A stretch of DNA of 64,000 nucleotides from Zeus faber (lineage: Eukaryota; Chordata; Actinopteri; Zeiformes; Zeidae): positions 930,001 through 994,000 of the forward strand of contig CAUIJY010000071.1 in NCBI GenBank assembly GCA_960531495.1, written 5' to 3'. Under the pieces are notes generated by a model. It had not been told where the DNA came from. It did not search any database and saw nothing but the letters and a program-made list of their open reading frames with translations. This document shows positions 51,313 through 64,000 of this stretch, one piece after another; the first letter of the stretch is position 1, and the number at the start of each line of letters is the position of its first letter. The position numbers and the translations under genes were made by a program.

Positions 51313-52128
51313 GGGCCTAAAACTGGTTGACAAACAAGACTTTAGCAGCACATACTAGTTTATCATTGTATTTAAACTGTCTGACACTGTCACATAGAGT
51401 AATGACTGAAGTGTTTAAACTTTCGCCAAATCGACGTTTAAATCGACTGAAAATTTTTTTTTCCCACGTGTAGACTGATGAAAATTATCTGAACTCGAAA
51501 AATACATTTTATATGGGCCTAAAACTGGTTGACAAACAAGACTTTAGCAGCACATACTAGTTCATCATTGTATTTAAACTGACTGACACTGTCACATAGA
51601 GTAATGACTGAAGCGTTTAACCGTTCCGCCAAATCGACGTTTAAATCGACTGAAAATGCGTTTTTTCCCACGTGTAGACATTGATGAAAATTATCATAAC
51701 TCGAAAAATACATTTTATATGGGCCTAAAACTGGTTGACAAACAAGACTTTAGCAGCACATACTAGTTTATCATTGTATTTAAACTGTCTGACACTGTCA
51801 CATAGAGTAATGACTGAAGTGTTTAAACTTTCGCCAAATCGACGTTTAAATCGACTGAAAATTTTTTTTTCCCACGTGTAGACTGATGAAAATTATCTGA
51901 ACTCGAAAAATACATTTTATATGGGCCTAAAACTGGTTGACAAACAAGACTTTAGCAGCACATACTAGTTCATCATTGTATTTAAACTGACTGACACTGT
52001 CACATAGAGTAATGACTGAAGCGTTTAACCGTTCCGCCAAATCGACGTTTAAATCGACTGAAAATGCGTTTTTTCCCACGTGTAGACATTGATGAAAATT
52101 ATCATAACTCGAAAAATACATTTTATAT
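51313..52128 (+). repeat. 408-bp tandem dimer, two copies
   Basis: 51,313-51,720 and 51,721-52,128 appear identical, with the shortened TTTAAACTTTCGCC, a T9-T10 run before CCCACGTG, and ATTATCTGAAC. The later alpha copies (54,836 and 61,785 regions) have the dimer once only, so this is a recent gain. Confidence 0.85.
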
Positions 52129-55100
52129 GGGCCTAAAACTGGTTGACAAACAAGACTTTAGCTGCACATACTAGTTTATCATTGTATTTAAACTGTCTTT
52201 GAGAAAGACTTAAGAAGCACATAATTGTTCCTCATATTAATTAAAGTTATATGGTGTACTGCAGCATTCAAAATCATGCACCTACAAAGAGACAATTGTT
52301 CGGTGTTTCTCTAATTCAGCTAGACAGCAAATCGTCCAAAGTTCTGAAAATGATCATAACTCGAAAAATACATTTTATATGGACCTAAAACTGTTTGACA
52401 AACAACACTTTAGCAGCACATACTAGTTTATCATTGTATTTAAACTGTCTGACACTGTCACATAGAGTAATGACTGAAGCGTTTAACCGTTCCGCCAAAT
52501 CGACGTTAAAATCGGCTGAAAATGCGTTTTTTCCCACGTGTAGACTTTGATGAAAATTATCAGAACTCGAAAAATACATTTTATATGGGCCTAAAACTGT
52601 TTGCAAACAACACTTTAGCAGCACATACTAGTTTATCATTGTATTTAAACTGTCTGACACTGTCACATGGAGTAATGACTGAAGCGTTTAACCGTTCCAC
52701 CAAATCGACGTTAAAATCGGCTGAAAATGCATTTTTTCCCACATGTGTAGACTTTGATGAAAATTATCAGAACTCGAAAAATACATTTTATATGGGCCTA
52801 AAACTGGTTGACAGACAAGACATAAGCAGCACATACTAGTTCATCATTGTATTTAAAATGTCTTTGAGAAAGACTTAAGAAGCAAAATAATTGTTCCTCA
52901 TATTAATTAAAGTTATATGGTGTACTGCAGCATTCTGAATCATTCACCTACAAAGAGACAATGGTTCGGTGTTTCTCTAATTCAGCTCGACAGCAAATCG
53001 TCCAAAGTTCTGAAAATGATCAGAACTCGAAAAATACATTTTATATGGGCCTAAAACTGGTTGACAAACAACACTTTAGCAGCACATACTAGTTCATCAT
53101 TGTATTTAAACTGTCTGACACTGTCACATGGAGTAAAGACTGAAGCGTTTAACCGATTCGCCTTTTCGACGTTTAAATCGACTGAAAATGCGTTTTTTCC
53201 CACATGTGTAGACTTTGATGAAAATGATCAGAACTTGAAAAATACATTTTATATGGGCCTAAAACTGGTTGACAAACAAGACTTTAGCAGCACATACTAG
53301 TTTATCATTGTATTTAAACTGTCTTTGAGAAAGACTTAAGAAGCACATAATAGTTCCTCATATTCATTAAAGTTATATGGTGTACTGCAGCATTCTAAAT
53401 CATGCGCCTACGAAGAGACAATGGTTCGGTGTTTCTCTAATTCAGCTAGACAGCAAACGGTCCAAAGTTCGGAAAATGATCATAACTCGAAAAATACATT
53501 TTATATGGGCCTAAAACTGGTTGACAGACAAGACATAAGCAGCACATACTAGTTCATCATTGTATTTAAACTGTCTTTGAGAAAGACTTAAGAAGCAAAA
53601 TAATTGTTCCTCATATTAATTAAAGTTATATGGTGTACTGCAGCATTCTGAATCATTCACCTACAAAGAGACAATGGTTCGGTGTTTCTCTAATTCAGCT
53701 CGACAGCAAATCGTCCAAAGTTCTGAAAATGATCAGAACTCGAAAAATACATTTTATATGGGCCTAAAACTGGTTGACAAACAACACTTTAGCAGCACAT
53801 ACTAGTTCATCATTGTATTTAAACTGTCTGACACTGTCACATGGAGTAATGACTGAAGCGTTTAACCGATTCGCCTTTTCGACGTTTAAATCGACTGAAA
53901 ATGCGTTTTTTCCCACATGTGTAGACTTTGATGAAAATGATCAGAACTCGAAAAATACATTTTATATGGGCCTAAAACTGGTTGACAAACAAGACTTTAG
54001 CAGCACATACTAGTTTATCATTGTATTTAAACTGTCTTTGAGAAAGACTTAAGAAGCACATAATAGTTCCTCATATTCATTAAAGTTATATGGTGTACTG
54101 CAGCATTCTAAATCATGCGCCTACAAAGAGACAATGGTTCGGTGTTTCTCTAATTCAGCTAGACAGCAAACGGTCCAAAGTTCGGAAAATGATCATAACT
54201 CGAAAAATACATTTTATATGGGCCTAAAACTGGTTGGCAAACAACACATTAGCAGCACATACTAGTTTATCATTGTATTTACACTTTCTGACACTGTCAC
54301 ATAGAGTAATGACTGAAGCGTTCAACCGATTCGCCTTTTCGACGTTTAAATCGGCTGAAAATGCGTTATTTCTCACGTGTAGACTTTGATGAAAATTATC
54401 AGAACTCGAAAAATACATTTTATTTGGGCCTAAAACTGGTTGACAAACAAGACTTTAGCAGCACATACTAGTTTATCATTGTATTTAAACTGTCTGACAC
54501 TGTCACATAGAGTAATGACTGAAGTGTTTAACCGTTCCGCCAAATCGACGTTTAAATCGACTGAAAATGCGTTTTTTCCCACGTGTAGACTGATGAAAAT
54601 TATCTGAACTCGAAAAATACATTTTATATGGGCCTAAAACTGGTTGACAAACAAGACTTTAGCAGCACATACTAGTTCATCATTGTATTTAAACTGACTG
54701 ACACTGTCACATAGAGTAATGACTGAAGCGTTTAACCGTTCCGCCAAATCGACGTTGAAATCGACTGAAAATGCGTTTTTCCCCACGTGTAGACATTGAT
54801 GAAAATGATCATAACTCGAAAAATACATTTTATATGGGCCTAAAACTGGTTGACAAACAAGACTTTAGCAGCACATACTAGTTTATCATTGTATTTAAAC
54901 TGTCTGACACTGTCACATAGAGTAATGACTGAAGTGTTTAAACTTTCGCCAAATCGACGTTTAAATCGACTGAAAATTTTTTTTTCCCACGTGTAGACTG
55001 ATGAAAATTATCTGAACTCGAAAAATACATTTTATATGGGCCTAAAACTGGTTGACAAACAAGACTTTAGCAGCACATACTAGTTCATCATTGTATTTAA

Positions 55101-55701
55101 ACTGACTGACACTGTCACATAGAGTAATGACTGAAGCGTTTAACCGTTCCGCCAAATCGACGTTTAAATCGACTGAAAATGCGTTTTTTCCCACGTGTAG
55201 ACATTGATGAAAATTATCATAACTCGAAAAATACATTTTATATGGGCCTAAAACTGGTTGACAAACAAGACTTTAGCTGCACATACTAGTTTATCATTGT
55301 ATTTAAACTGTCTTTGAGAAAGACTTAAGAAGCACATAATTGTTCCTCATATTAATTAAAGTTATATGGTGTACTGCAGCATTCAAAATCATGCACCTAC
55401 AAAGAGACAATTGTTCGGTGTTTCTCTAATTCAGCTAGACAGCAAATCGTCCAAAGTTCTGAAAATGATCATAACTCGAAAAATACATTTTATATGGACC
55501 TAAAACTGTTTGACAAACAACACTTTAGCAGCACATACTAGTTTATCATTGTATTTAAACTGTCTGACACTGTCACATAGAGTAATGACTGAAGCGTTTA
55601 ACCGTTCCGCCAAATCGACGTTAAAATCGGCTGAAAATGCGTTTTTTCCCACGTGTAGACTTTGATGAAAATTATCAGAACTCGAAAAATACATTTTATA
55701 T

Positions 55702-56529
55702 GGGCCTAAAACTGGTTGTCAAACAACACTTTAGCAGCACATACTAGTTCATCATTGTATTTAAACTGTCTGACACTGTCACATGGAGTAATGACTGAAG
55801 CGTTTAACCGATTCGCCTTTTCGACGTTTCAATCGACTGAAAATGCGTTTTTTCCCACATGTGTAGACTTTGATGAAAATTATCAGAACTCGAAAAATAC
55901 ATTTTATATGGGCCTAAAACTGGTTGACAAACAAGACTTTAGCAGCACATACTAGTTTATCATTGTATTTAAACTGTCTGACACTGTCACATAGAGTAAT
56001 GACTGAAGCGTTTAACCGTTCCGCCAAATCGACGTTAAAATCGGCTGAAAATGCGTTTTTTCCCACGTGTAGACTTTGATGAAAATTATCAGAACTCGAA
56101 AAATACATTTTATATGGGCCTAAAACTGGTTGTCAAACAACACTTTAGCAGCACATACTAGTTCATCATTGTATTTAAACTGTCTGACACTGTCACATGG
56201 AGTAATGACTGAAGCGTTTAACCGATTCGCCTTTTCGACGTTTCAATCGACTGAAAATGCGTTTTTTCCCACATGTGTAGACTTTGATGAAAATTATCAG
56301 AACTCGAAAAATACATTTTATATGGGCCTAAAACTGGTTGACAAACAAGACTTTAGCAGCACATACTAGTTTATCATTGTATTTAAACTGTCTGACACTG
56401 TCACATAGAGTAATGACTGAAGCGTTTAACCGTTCCGCCAAATCGACGTTAAAATCGGCTGAAAATTCGTTTTTTCCCACGTGTAGACTTTGATGAAAAT
56501 TATCATAACTCGAAAAATACATTTTATAT
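55702..56529 (+). repeat. 414-bp alternating alpha-1/alpha-2 dimers
   Basis: Two 414-bp dimers (208 + 206) in which alpha-1 with GTTTCAATCGAC and CACATGTG alternates with alpha-2 with GTTAAAATCGGC and CACGTG. The same pair recurs at 62,651-63,478. Confidence 0.85.
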
Positions 56530-57117
56530 GGGCCTAAAACTGGTTGACAAACAACACTTTAGCAGCACATACTAGTTTATCATTGTATTTAAACTGTCTT
56601 TGCGAAAGACATAAGAAGCACATAATTGTTCCTCATATTAATTAAAGTTATATGGTGTACTGCAGCATTCTAAATCATGCACCTACAAAGAGGCAATGGT
56701 TCAGTGTTTCTCAAATTCAGCTAGACAGCAAATCGTCCAAATTTCTGAAAATGATCATAACTCGAAAAATACATTTTATATGGGCCTAAAACTGGTTGAC
56801 AAACAACACTTTAGCAGCACATACTAGTTCATCATTGTATTTAAACTGTCTGACACTGTCACATGGAGTAATGACTTAAGCGTTTAACCGATTCGCCTTT
56901 TCGACGTTTAAATCGACTGAAAATGCGTTTTTTCCCACATGTGTAGACTTTGATGAAAATTATCAGAACTCGAAAAATACATTTTATATGGGCCTAAAAC
57001 TGGTTGACAAACAAGACTTTAGCAGCACATACTAGTTTATCATTGTATTTAAACTGTCTTTGAGAAAGACATAAGAAGCACATAATAGTTCCTCATATTC
57101 ATTAAAGTTATATGGTG

Positions 57118-59145
57118 TACTGCAGCATTCTGAATCATTCACCTCTGAAGAGACAATGGTTCGGTGTTTCTCTAATTCAGCTAGACAGCAAACCGTCCAA
57201 TGTTCTGAAAATGCTCATACCTCGACAAATACATGTTGTATGGGCCTAAAACTGTTTGACAAACAACGCTTTAGCAGCATAAACTAGTTCACCATTGTAT
57301 TTAGACTGTCTGACACTGTCACACAGAGTAATGACTGAAGCGTTTAACCAATTCCCCTTTTCGATGTTTAAATCGGCTGAAAATGCGTTTTTTCCCACAT
57401 GTGCACATAATGATGAAAATGATCATAACTCGACAAATACATGTTAGATGGGCCTAAAACTGTTTGACAAACAACACTTTAGCAGCATATACTAGTTCAC
57501 CATTGTATTTAAACTGTCTGACACTGTCAAACAGAGTAATGACTGAAGCGTTTAACCAATTCCCCTTTTCGACGTTTAAATCGGCTGAAAATGCGTTTTT
57601 TCCCACATGTGCACACAATGATGAAAATGATCATAACTCCACAAATACATGTTAGATGGGCCTAGAAATCTGTGAGAAACACTTAAGAAGCACATAATAG
57701 TTCATCATATTAATTAAATTTCTATGCTGTACTGCAGCATTCTGAATCATTCACCTCTGAAGAGACAATGGTTCGGTGTTTCTCTAATTCAGCTAGACAG
57801 CAAACCGTCACAAGTTCTGAAAATGATCATAACTCCAGAAATACATGTTAGATGGGCATAGAAATCTGAGAGAAAAACTTAGGAAGCACATAATAGTTCA
57901 TCATATTAATAAAATTTCTATGCTGTACTGCAGCATTCTGAATCATTCACCTCTGAAGAGACAATGGTTCGGTGTTTCTCTAATTCAGCTAGACAGCAAA
58001 CCGTCCAATGTTCTGAAAATGCTCATACCTCGTCAAATACATGTTGTATGGGCCTAAAACTGTTTGACAAACAACGCTTTAGCAGCATATACTAGTTCAC
58101 CATTGTATTTAAACTGTCTGACACTGTCACACAGAGTAATGACTGAAGCGTTTAACCAATTCCCCTTTTCGACGTTTAAATCGGCTGAAAATGCCTTTTT
58201 TCCCACATGTGCACACAATGATGAAAATAATCATAACTCGACAAATACATTGTACATGGGCCTAAAACTGTTTGACAAACAACACTTTAGCAGCATATAC
58301 TAGTTCACCATTGTATTTAAACTGTCTGACACTGTCACACAGAGTAATGACTGAAGCGTTTAACCAATTCCCCTTTTCGACGTTTAAATCGGCTGAAAAT
58401 GCGTTTTTTCCCACATGTGCACACAATGATGAAAATGATCATAACTCCACAAATACATGTTAGATGGGCCTAGAAATCTGTGAGAAACACTTAAGAAGCA
58501 CATAATAGTTCATCATATTAATTAAATTTCTATGCTGTACTGCAGCATTCTGAATCATTCACCTCTGAATAGACAATGGTTCGGTGTTTCTCTAATTCAG
58601 CTAGACAGCAAACCGTCCAATGTTCTGAAAATGCTCATTCTTCGACAAATACATGTTGTATGGGCCTAAAACTGTTTGACAAACAACGCTTTAGCAGCAT
58701 ATACTAGTTCACCATTGTATTTAAACTGTCTGACACTGTCACACAGAGTAATGACTGAAGCGTTTAACCAATTCTCCTTTTCGACGTTTAAATCGGCTGA
58801 AAATGCGTTTTTTCCCACATGTGCACACAATGATGAAAATGATCATAACTCGACAAATACATTTTATATGGGCCTAAAACTGTTTGACAAACAACACTTT
58901 AGCAGCATATACTAGTTCACCATTGTATTTAAACTGTCTGACACTGTCACACAGAGTAATGACTGAAGCGTTTAACCAATTCCCCTTTTCGACGTTTAAA
59001 TCGGCTGAAAATGCGTTTTTTCCCACATGTGCACACTATGATGAAAATGATCATAACTCGACAAATACATTGTACATGGGCCTAAAACTGTTTGACAAAC
59101 AACACTTTAGCAGCATATACTAGTTCACCATTGTATTTAAACTGT
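57118..59145 (+). repeat. Beta island inside alpha
   Basis: Beta X and Y units between two alpha blocks. The alpha-to-beta switch is in the shared tract TACTGCAGCATTCTGAATC; the beta-to-alpha switch repeats the one at 48,680. The first part shares CATAAACTAG, TTTAGACTG and TCGATGTTTAAATC with about 12,397-12,490; the last part is colinear with 48,211-48,680 at an offset of 10,465 bp. Confidence 0.92.
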
Positions 59146-62100
59146 CTTTGAGAAAGACTTAAGAAGCACATAATTGTTCCTCATATTAATTAAAGTTATA
59201 TGGTGTACTGCAGCATTCAAAATCATGCACCTACAAAGAGACAATTGCTCGGTGTTTCTCTAATTCAGCTAGACAGCAAATCGTCCAAAGTTCTGAAAAT
59301 GATCATAACTCGAAAAATACATTTTATATGGGCCTAAAACTGTTTGACAAACAACACTTTAGCAGCACATACTAGTTTATCATTGTATTTAAACTGTCTG
59401 ACACTGTCACATAGAGTAATGACTGAAGCGTTTAACCGTTCCGCCAAATCGACGTTAAAATCGGCTGAAAATGCGTTTTTTCCCACGTGTAGACTTTGAT
59501 GAAAATTATCAGAACTCGAAAAATACATTTTATATGGGCCTAAAACTGTTTGCAAACAACACTTTAGCAGCACATACTAGTTTATCATTGTATTTAAACT
59601 GTCTGACACTGTCACATGGAGTAATGACTGAAGCGTTTAACCGTTCCACCAAATCGACGTTAAAATCGGCTGAAAATGCATTTTTTCCCACATGTGTAGA
59701 CTTTGATGAAAATTATCAGAACTCGAAAAATACATTTTATATGGGCCTAAAACTGGTTGACAGACAAGACATAAGCAGCACATACTAGTTCATCATTGTA
59801 TTTAAAATGTCTTTGAGAAAGACTTAAGAAGCAAAATAATTGTTCCTCATATTAATTAAAGTTATATGGTGTACTGCAGCATTCTGAATCATTCACCTAC
59901 AAAGAGACAATGGTTCGGTGTTTCTCTAATTCAGCTCGACAGCAAATCGTCCAAAGTTCTGAAAATGATCAGAACTCGAAAAATACATTTTATATGGGCC
60001 TAAAACTGGTTGACAAACAACACTTTAGCAGCACATACTAGTTCATCATTGTATTTAAACTGTCTGACACTGTCACATGGAGTAAAGACTGAAGCGTTTA
60101 ACCGATTCGCCTTTTCGACGTTTAAATCGACTGAAAATGCGTTTTTTCCCACATGTGTAGACTTTGATGAAAATGATCAGAACTTGAAAAATACATTTTA
60201 TATGGGCCTAAAACTGGTTGACAAACAAGACTTTAGCAGCACATACTAGTTTATCATTGTATTTAAACTGTCTTTGAGAAAGACTTAAGAAGCACATAAT
60301 AGTTCCTCATATTCATTAAAGTTATATGGTGTACTGCAGCATTCTAAATCATGCGCCTACGAAGAGACAATGGTTCGGTGTTTCTCTAATTCAGCTAGAC
60401 AGCAAACGGTCCAAAGTTCGGAAAATGATCATAACTCGAAAAATACATTTTATATGGGCCTAAAACTGGTTGACAGACAAGACATAAGCAGCACATACTA
60501 GTTCATCATTGTATTTAAACTGTCTTTGAGAAAGACTTAAGAAGCAAAATAATTGTTCCTCATGTTAATTAAAGTTATATGGTGTACTGCAGCATTCTGA
60601 ATCATTCACCTACTAAGAGACAATGGTTCGGTGTTTCTCTAATTCAGCTCGACAGCAAATCGTCCAAAGTTCTGAAAATGATCAGAACTCGAAAAATACA
60701 TTTTATATGGGCCTAAAACTGGTTGACAAACAACACTTTAGCAGCACATACTAGTTCATCATTGTATTTAAACTGTCTGACACTGTCACATGGAGTAATG
60801 ACTGAAGCGTTTAACCGATTCGCCTTTTCGACGTTTAAATCGACTGAAAATGCGTTTTTTCCCACATGTGTAGACTTTGATGAAAATGATCAGAACTCGA
60901 AAAATACATTTTATATGGGCCTAAAACTGGTTGACAAACAAGACTTTAGCAGCACATACTAGTTTATCATTGTATTTAAACTGTCTTTGAGAAAGACTTA
61001 AGAAGCACATAATAGTTCCTCATATTCATTAAAGTTATATGGTGTACTGCAGCATTCTAAATCATGCGCCTACAAAGAGACAATGGTTCGGTGTTTCTCT
61101 AATTCAGCTAGACAGCAAACGGTCCAAAGTTCGGAAAATGATCATAACTCGAAAAATACATTTTATATGGGCCTAAAACTGGTTGGCAAACAACACATTA
61201 GCAGCACATACTAGTTTATCATTGTATTTACACTTTCTGACACTGTCACATAGAGTAATGACTGAAGCGTTCAACCGATTCGCCTTTTCGACGTTTAAAT
61301 CGGCTGAAAATGCGTTTTTTCTCACGTGTAGACTTTGATGAAAATTATCAGAACTCGAAAAATACATTTTATTTGGGCCTAAAACTGGTTGACAAACAAG
61401 ACTTTAGCAGCACATACTAGTTTATCATTGTATTTAAACTGTCTGACACTGTCACATAGAGTAATGACTGAAGTGTTTAACCGTTCCGCCAAATCGACGT
61501 TTAAATCGACTGAAAATGCGTTTTTTCCCACGTGTAGACTGATGAAAATTATCTGAACTCGAAAAATACATTTTATATGGGCCTAAAACTGGTTGACAAA
61601 CAAGACTTTAGCAGCACATACTAGTTCATCATTGTATTTAAACTGACTGACACTGTCACATAGAGTAATGACTGAAGCGTTTAACCGTTCCGCCAAATCG
61701 ACGTTGAAATCGACTGAAAATGCGTTTTTCCCCACGTGTAGACATTGATGAAAATGATCATAACTCGAAAAATACATTTTATATGGGCCTAAAACTGGTT
61801 GACAAACAAGACTTTAGCAGCACATACTAGTTTATCATTGTATTTAAACTGTCTGACACTGTCACATAGAGTAATGACTGAAGTGTTTAAACTTTCGCCA
61901 AATCGACGTTTAAATCGACTGAAAAATTTTTTTTCCCACGTGTAGACTGATGAAAATTATCTGAACTCGAAAAATACATTTTATATGGGCCTAAAACTGG
62001 TTGACAAACAAGACTTTAGCAGCACATACTAGTTCATCATTGTATTTAAACTGACTGACACTGTCACATAGAGTAATGACTGAAGCGTTTAACCGTTCCG

Positions 62101-64000
62101 CCAAATCGACGTTTAAATCGACTGAAAATGCGTTTTTTCCCACGTGTAGACATTGATGAAAATTATCATAACTCGAAAAATACATTTTATATGGGCCTAA
62201 AACTGGTTGACAAACAAGACTTTAGCTGCACATACTAGTTTATCATTGTATTTAAACTGTCTTTGAGAAAGACTTAAGAAGCACATAATTGTTCCTCATA
62301 TTAATTAAAGTTATATGGTGTACTGCAGCATTCAAAATCATGCACCTACAAAGAGACAATTGTTCGGTGTTTCTCTAATTCAGCTAGACAGCAAATCGTC
62401 CAAAGTTCTGAAAATGATCATAACTCGAAAAATACATTTTATATGGACCTAAAACTGTTTGACAAACAACACTTTAGCAGCACATACTAGTTTATCATTG
62501 TATTTAAACTGTCTGACACTGTCACATAGAGTAATGACTGAAGCGTTTAACCGTTCCGCCAAATCGACGTTAAAATCGGCTGAAAATGCGTTTTTTCCCA
62601 CGTGTAGACTTTGATGAAAATTATCAGAACTCAAAAAATACATTTTATATGGGCCTAAAACTGGTTGTCAAACAACACTTTAGCAGCACATACTAGTTCA
62701 TCATTGTATTTAAACTGTCTGACACTGTCACATGGAGTAATGACTGAAGCGTTTAACCGATTCGCCTTTTCGACGTTTCAATCGACTGAAAATGCGTTTT
62801 TTCCCACATGTGTAGACTTTGATGAAAATTATCAGAACTCGAAAAATACATTTTATATGGGCCTAAAACTGGTTGACAAACAAGACTTTAGCAGCACATA
62901 CTAGTTTATCATTGTATTTAAACTGTCTGACACTGTCACATAGAGTAATGACTGAAGCGTTTAACCGTTCCGCCAAATCGACGTTAAAATCGGCTGAAAA
63001 TGCGTTTTTTCCCACGTGTAGACTTTGATGAAAATTATCAGAACTCGAAAAATACATTTTATATGGGCCTAAAACTGGTTGTCAAACAACACTTTAGCAG
63101 CACATACTAGTTCATCATTGTATTTAAACTGTCTGACACTGTCACATGGAGTAATGACTGAAGCGTTTAACCGATTCGCCTTTTCGACGTTTCAATCGAC
63201 TGAAAATGCGTTTTTTCCCACATGTGTAGACTTTGATGAAAATTATCAGAACTCGAAAAATACATTTTATATGGGCCTAAAACTGGTTGACAAACAAGAC
63301 TTTAGCAGCACATACTAGTTTATCATTGTATTTAAACTGTCTGACACTGTCACATAGAGTAATGACTGAAGCGTTTAACCGTTCCGCCAAATCGACGTTA
63401 AAATCGGCTGAAAATTCGTTTTTTCCCACGTGTAGACTTTGATGAAAATTATCATAACTCGAAAAATACATTTTATATGGGCCTAAAACTGGTTGACAAA
63501 CAACACTTTAGCAGCACATACTAGTTTATCATTGTATTTAAACTGTCTTTGCGAAAGACATAAGAAGCACATAATTGTTCCTCATATTAATTAAAGTTAT
63601 ATGGTGTACTGCAGCATTCTAAATCATGCACCTACAAAGAGGCAATGGTTCAGTGTTTCTCAAATTCAGCTAGACAGCAAATCGTCCAAATTTCTGAAAA
63701 TGATCATAACTCGAAAAATACATTTTATATGGGCCTAAAACTGGTTGACAAACAAGACTTTAGCAGCACATACTAGTTCATCATTGTATTTAAACTGTCT
63801 GACACTGTCACATGGAGTAATGACTTAAGCGTTTAACCGATTCGCCTTTTCGACGTTTAAATCGACTGAAAATGCGTTTTTTCCCACATGTGTAGACTTT
63901 GATGAAAATTATCAGAACTCGAAAAATACATTTTATATGGGCCTAAAACTGGTTGACAAACAAGACTTTAGCAGCACATACTAGTTTATCATTGTATTTA
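59146..64000 (+). repeat. Alpha satellite block, 6,949-bp offset copy
   Basis: Nearly identical to 52,197-57,051 at a constant offset of 6,949 bp (for example 52,522 to 59,471, 55,716 to 62,665 and 56,328 to 63,277). Small differences include CGTTTTTTCTC for CGTTATTTCTC near 61,314 and CAAGAC for CAACAC near 63,753. It runs off the right edge. No gene is seen. Confidence 0.93.

Larger units (their letters stand above)
48681..55310 (+). repeat. Alpha higher-order repeat, about 3.1-3.5 kb
   Basis: The segment 48,681-52,196 is repeated from 52,197. Landmarks at 48,999, 49,538, 50,251, 50,701, 51,111 and 51,519 recur 3,523 bp later. The first copy has a private 7-bp loss of ACTGCAG at about 48,740 and one extra 408-bp dimer. 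The second copy is about 3,115 bp long. Within each, X-prime + Y-prime + Y-prime makes a 713-bp subrepeat. Confidence 0.9.
48681..57117 (+). repeat. Alpha satellite block, forward orientation
   Basis: About 8.4 kb of X-prime (206-208 bp) and Y-prime (252-253 bp) units. They differ from beta by CACATACTAG for CATATACTAG, CATTTTATATGGGCC boundaries, GTAGACTTTGATG and the CTTTGAGAAAGAC dyad. X-prime has two forms: alpha-1 with GATTCGCCTTTTCGACG and CACATGTG, alpha-2 with GTTCCGCCAAATCGACG and CACGTG. No gene is seen. Confidence 0.95.

Overview
The window is eukaryotic repeat DNA. It holds one intact non-LTR retrotransposon (LINE) inside a long tandem satellite array. No host protein gene, rRNA, tRNA or CRISPR array is visible. 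The LINE has an RRM/CCHC-type ORF1 and an APE endonuclease plus reverse transcriptase ORF2, most like the L1/Tx1 group. That group is common in fish and amphibians, so an aquatic vertebrate is my best guess; the species cannot be read from the sequence, and I do not recognise the satellite.

Layout: 1-1,488 alpha satellite in reverse orientation; 1,489-5,599 beta satellite, reverse; 5,600-11,043 the LINE on the + strand; about 11,044-11,230 the rest of the interrupted beta array, reverse; 11,226-11,230 an inversion junction; 11,231-48,680 beta satellite, forward; 48,681-57,117 alpha, forward; 57,118-59,145 a beta island; 59,146-64,000 alpha, forward. Read outward from the inversion point, both sides run beta to alpha through the same boundary sequence, so the window is one large, lopsided inverted duplication.

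The satellite uses two kinds of unit. In beta they are X (208 bp) and Y (196 bp). In alpha they are X-prime (206-208 bp) and Y-prime (252-253 bp, a Y unit with about 56 bp of X sequence at its front). Many local tandem duplications overlie this. In beta their offsets (1,408, 1,812, 1,824, 2,020 and 2,228 bp) all equal whole numbers of X plus Y units, as expected for unequal exchange in register. Alpha shows 408, 414, 713, about 3,115-3,523 and 6,949 bp periods.

The LINE looks young: both ORFs are open, A and C homopolymers in ORF2 are in frame, and the tail is an uninterrupted run of 35 A. It is present once although its surroundings were copied repeatedly. Its insertion removed about 13-15 bp of satellite instead of duplicating a target site. 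Points worth following up: (i) the inversion junction, which joins two dyad elements at a shared TGTCA; (ii) a 3'-UTR hairpin whose loop and flank match the satellite at the insertion nick; (iii) short ORFs whose stops overlap the starts of ORF1 and ORF2, suggesting coupled translation. The many 60-105 codon frames in the satellite are artefacts of the repeat.
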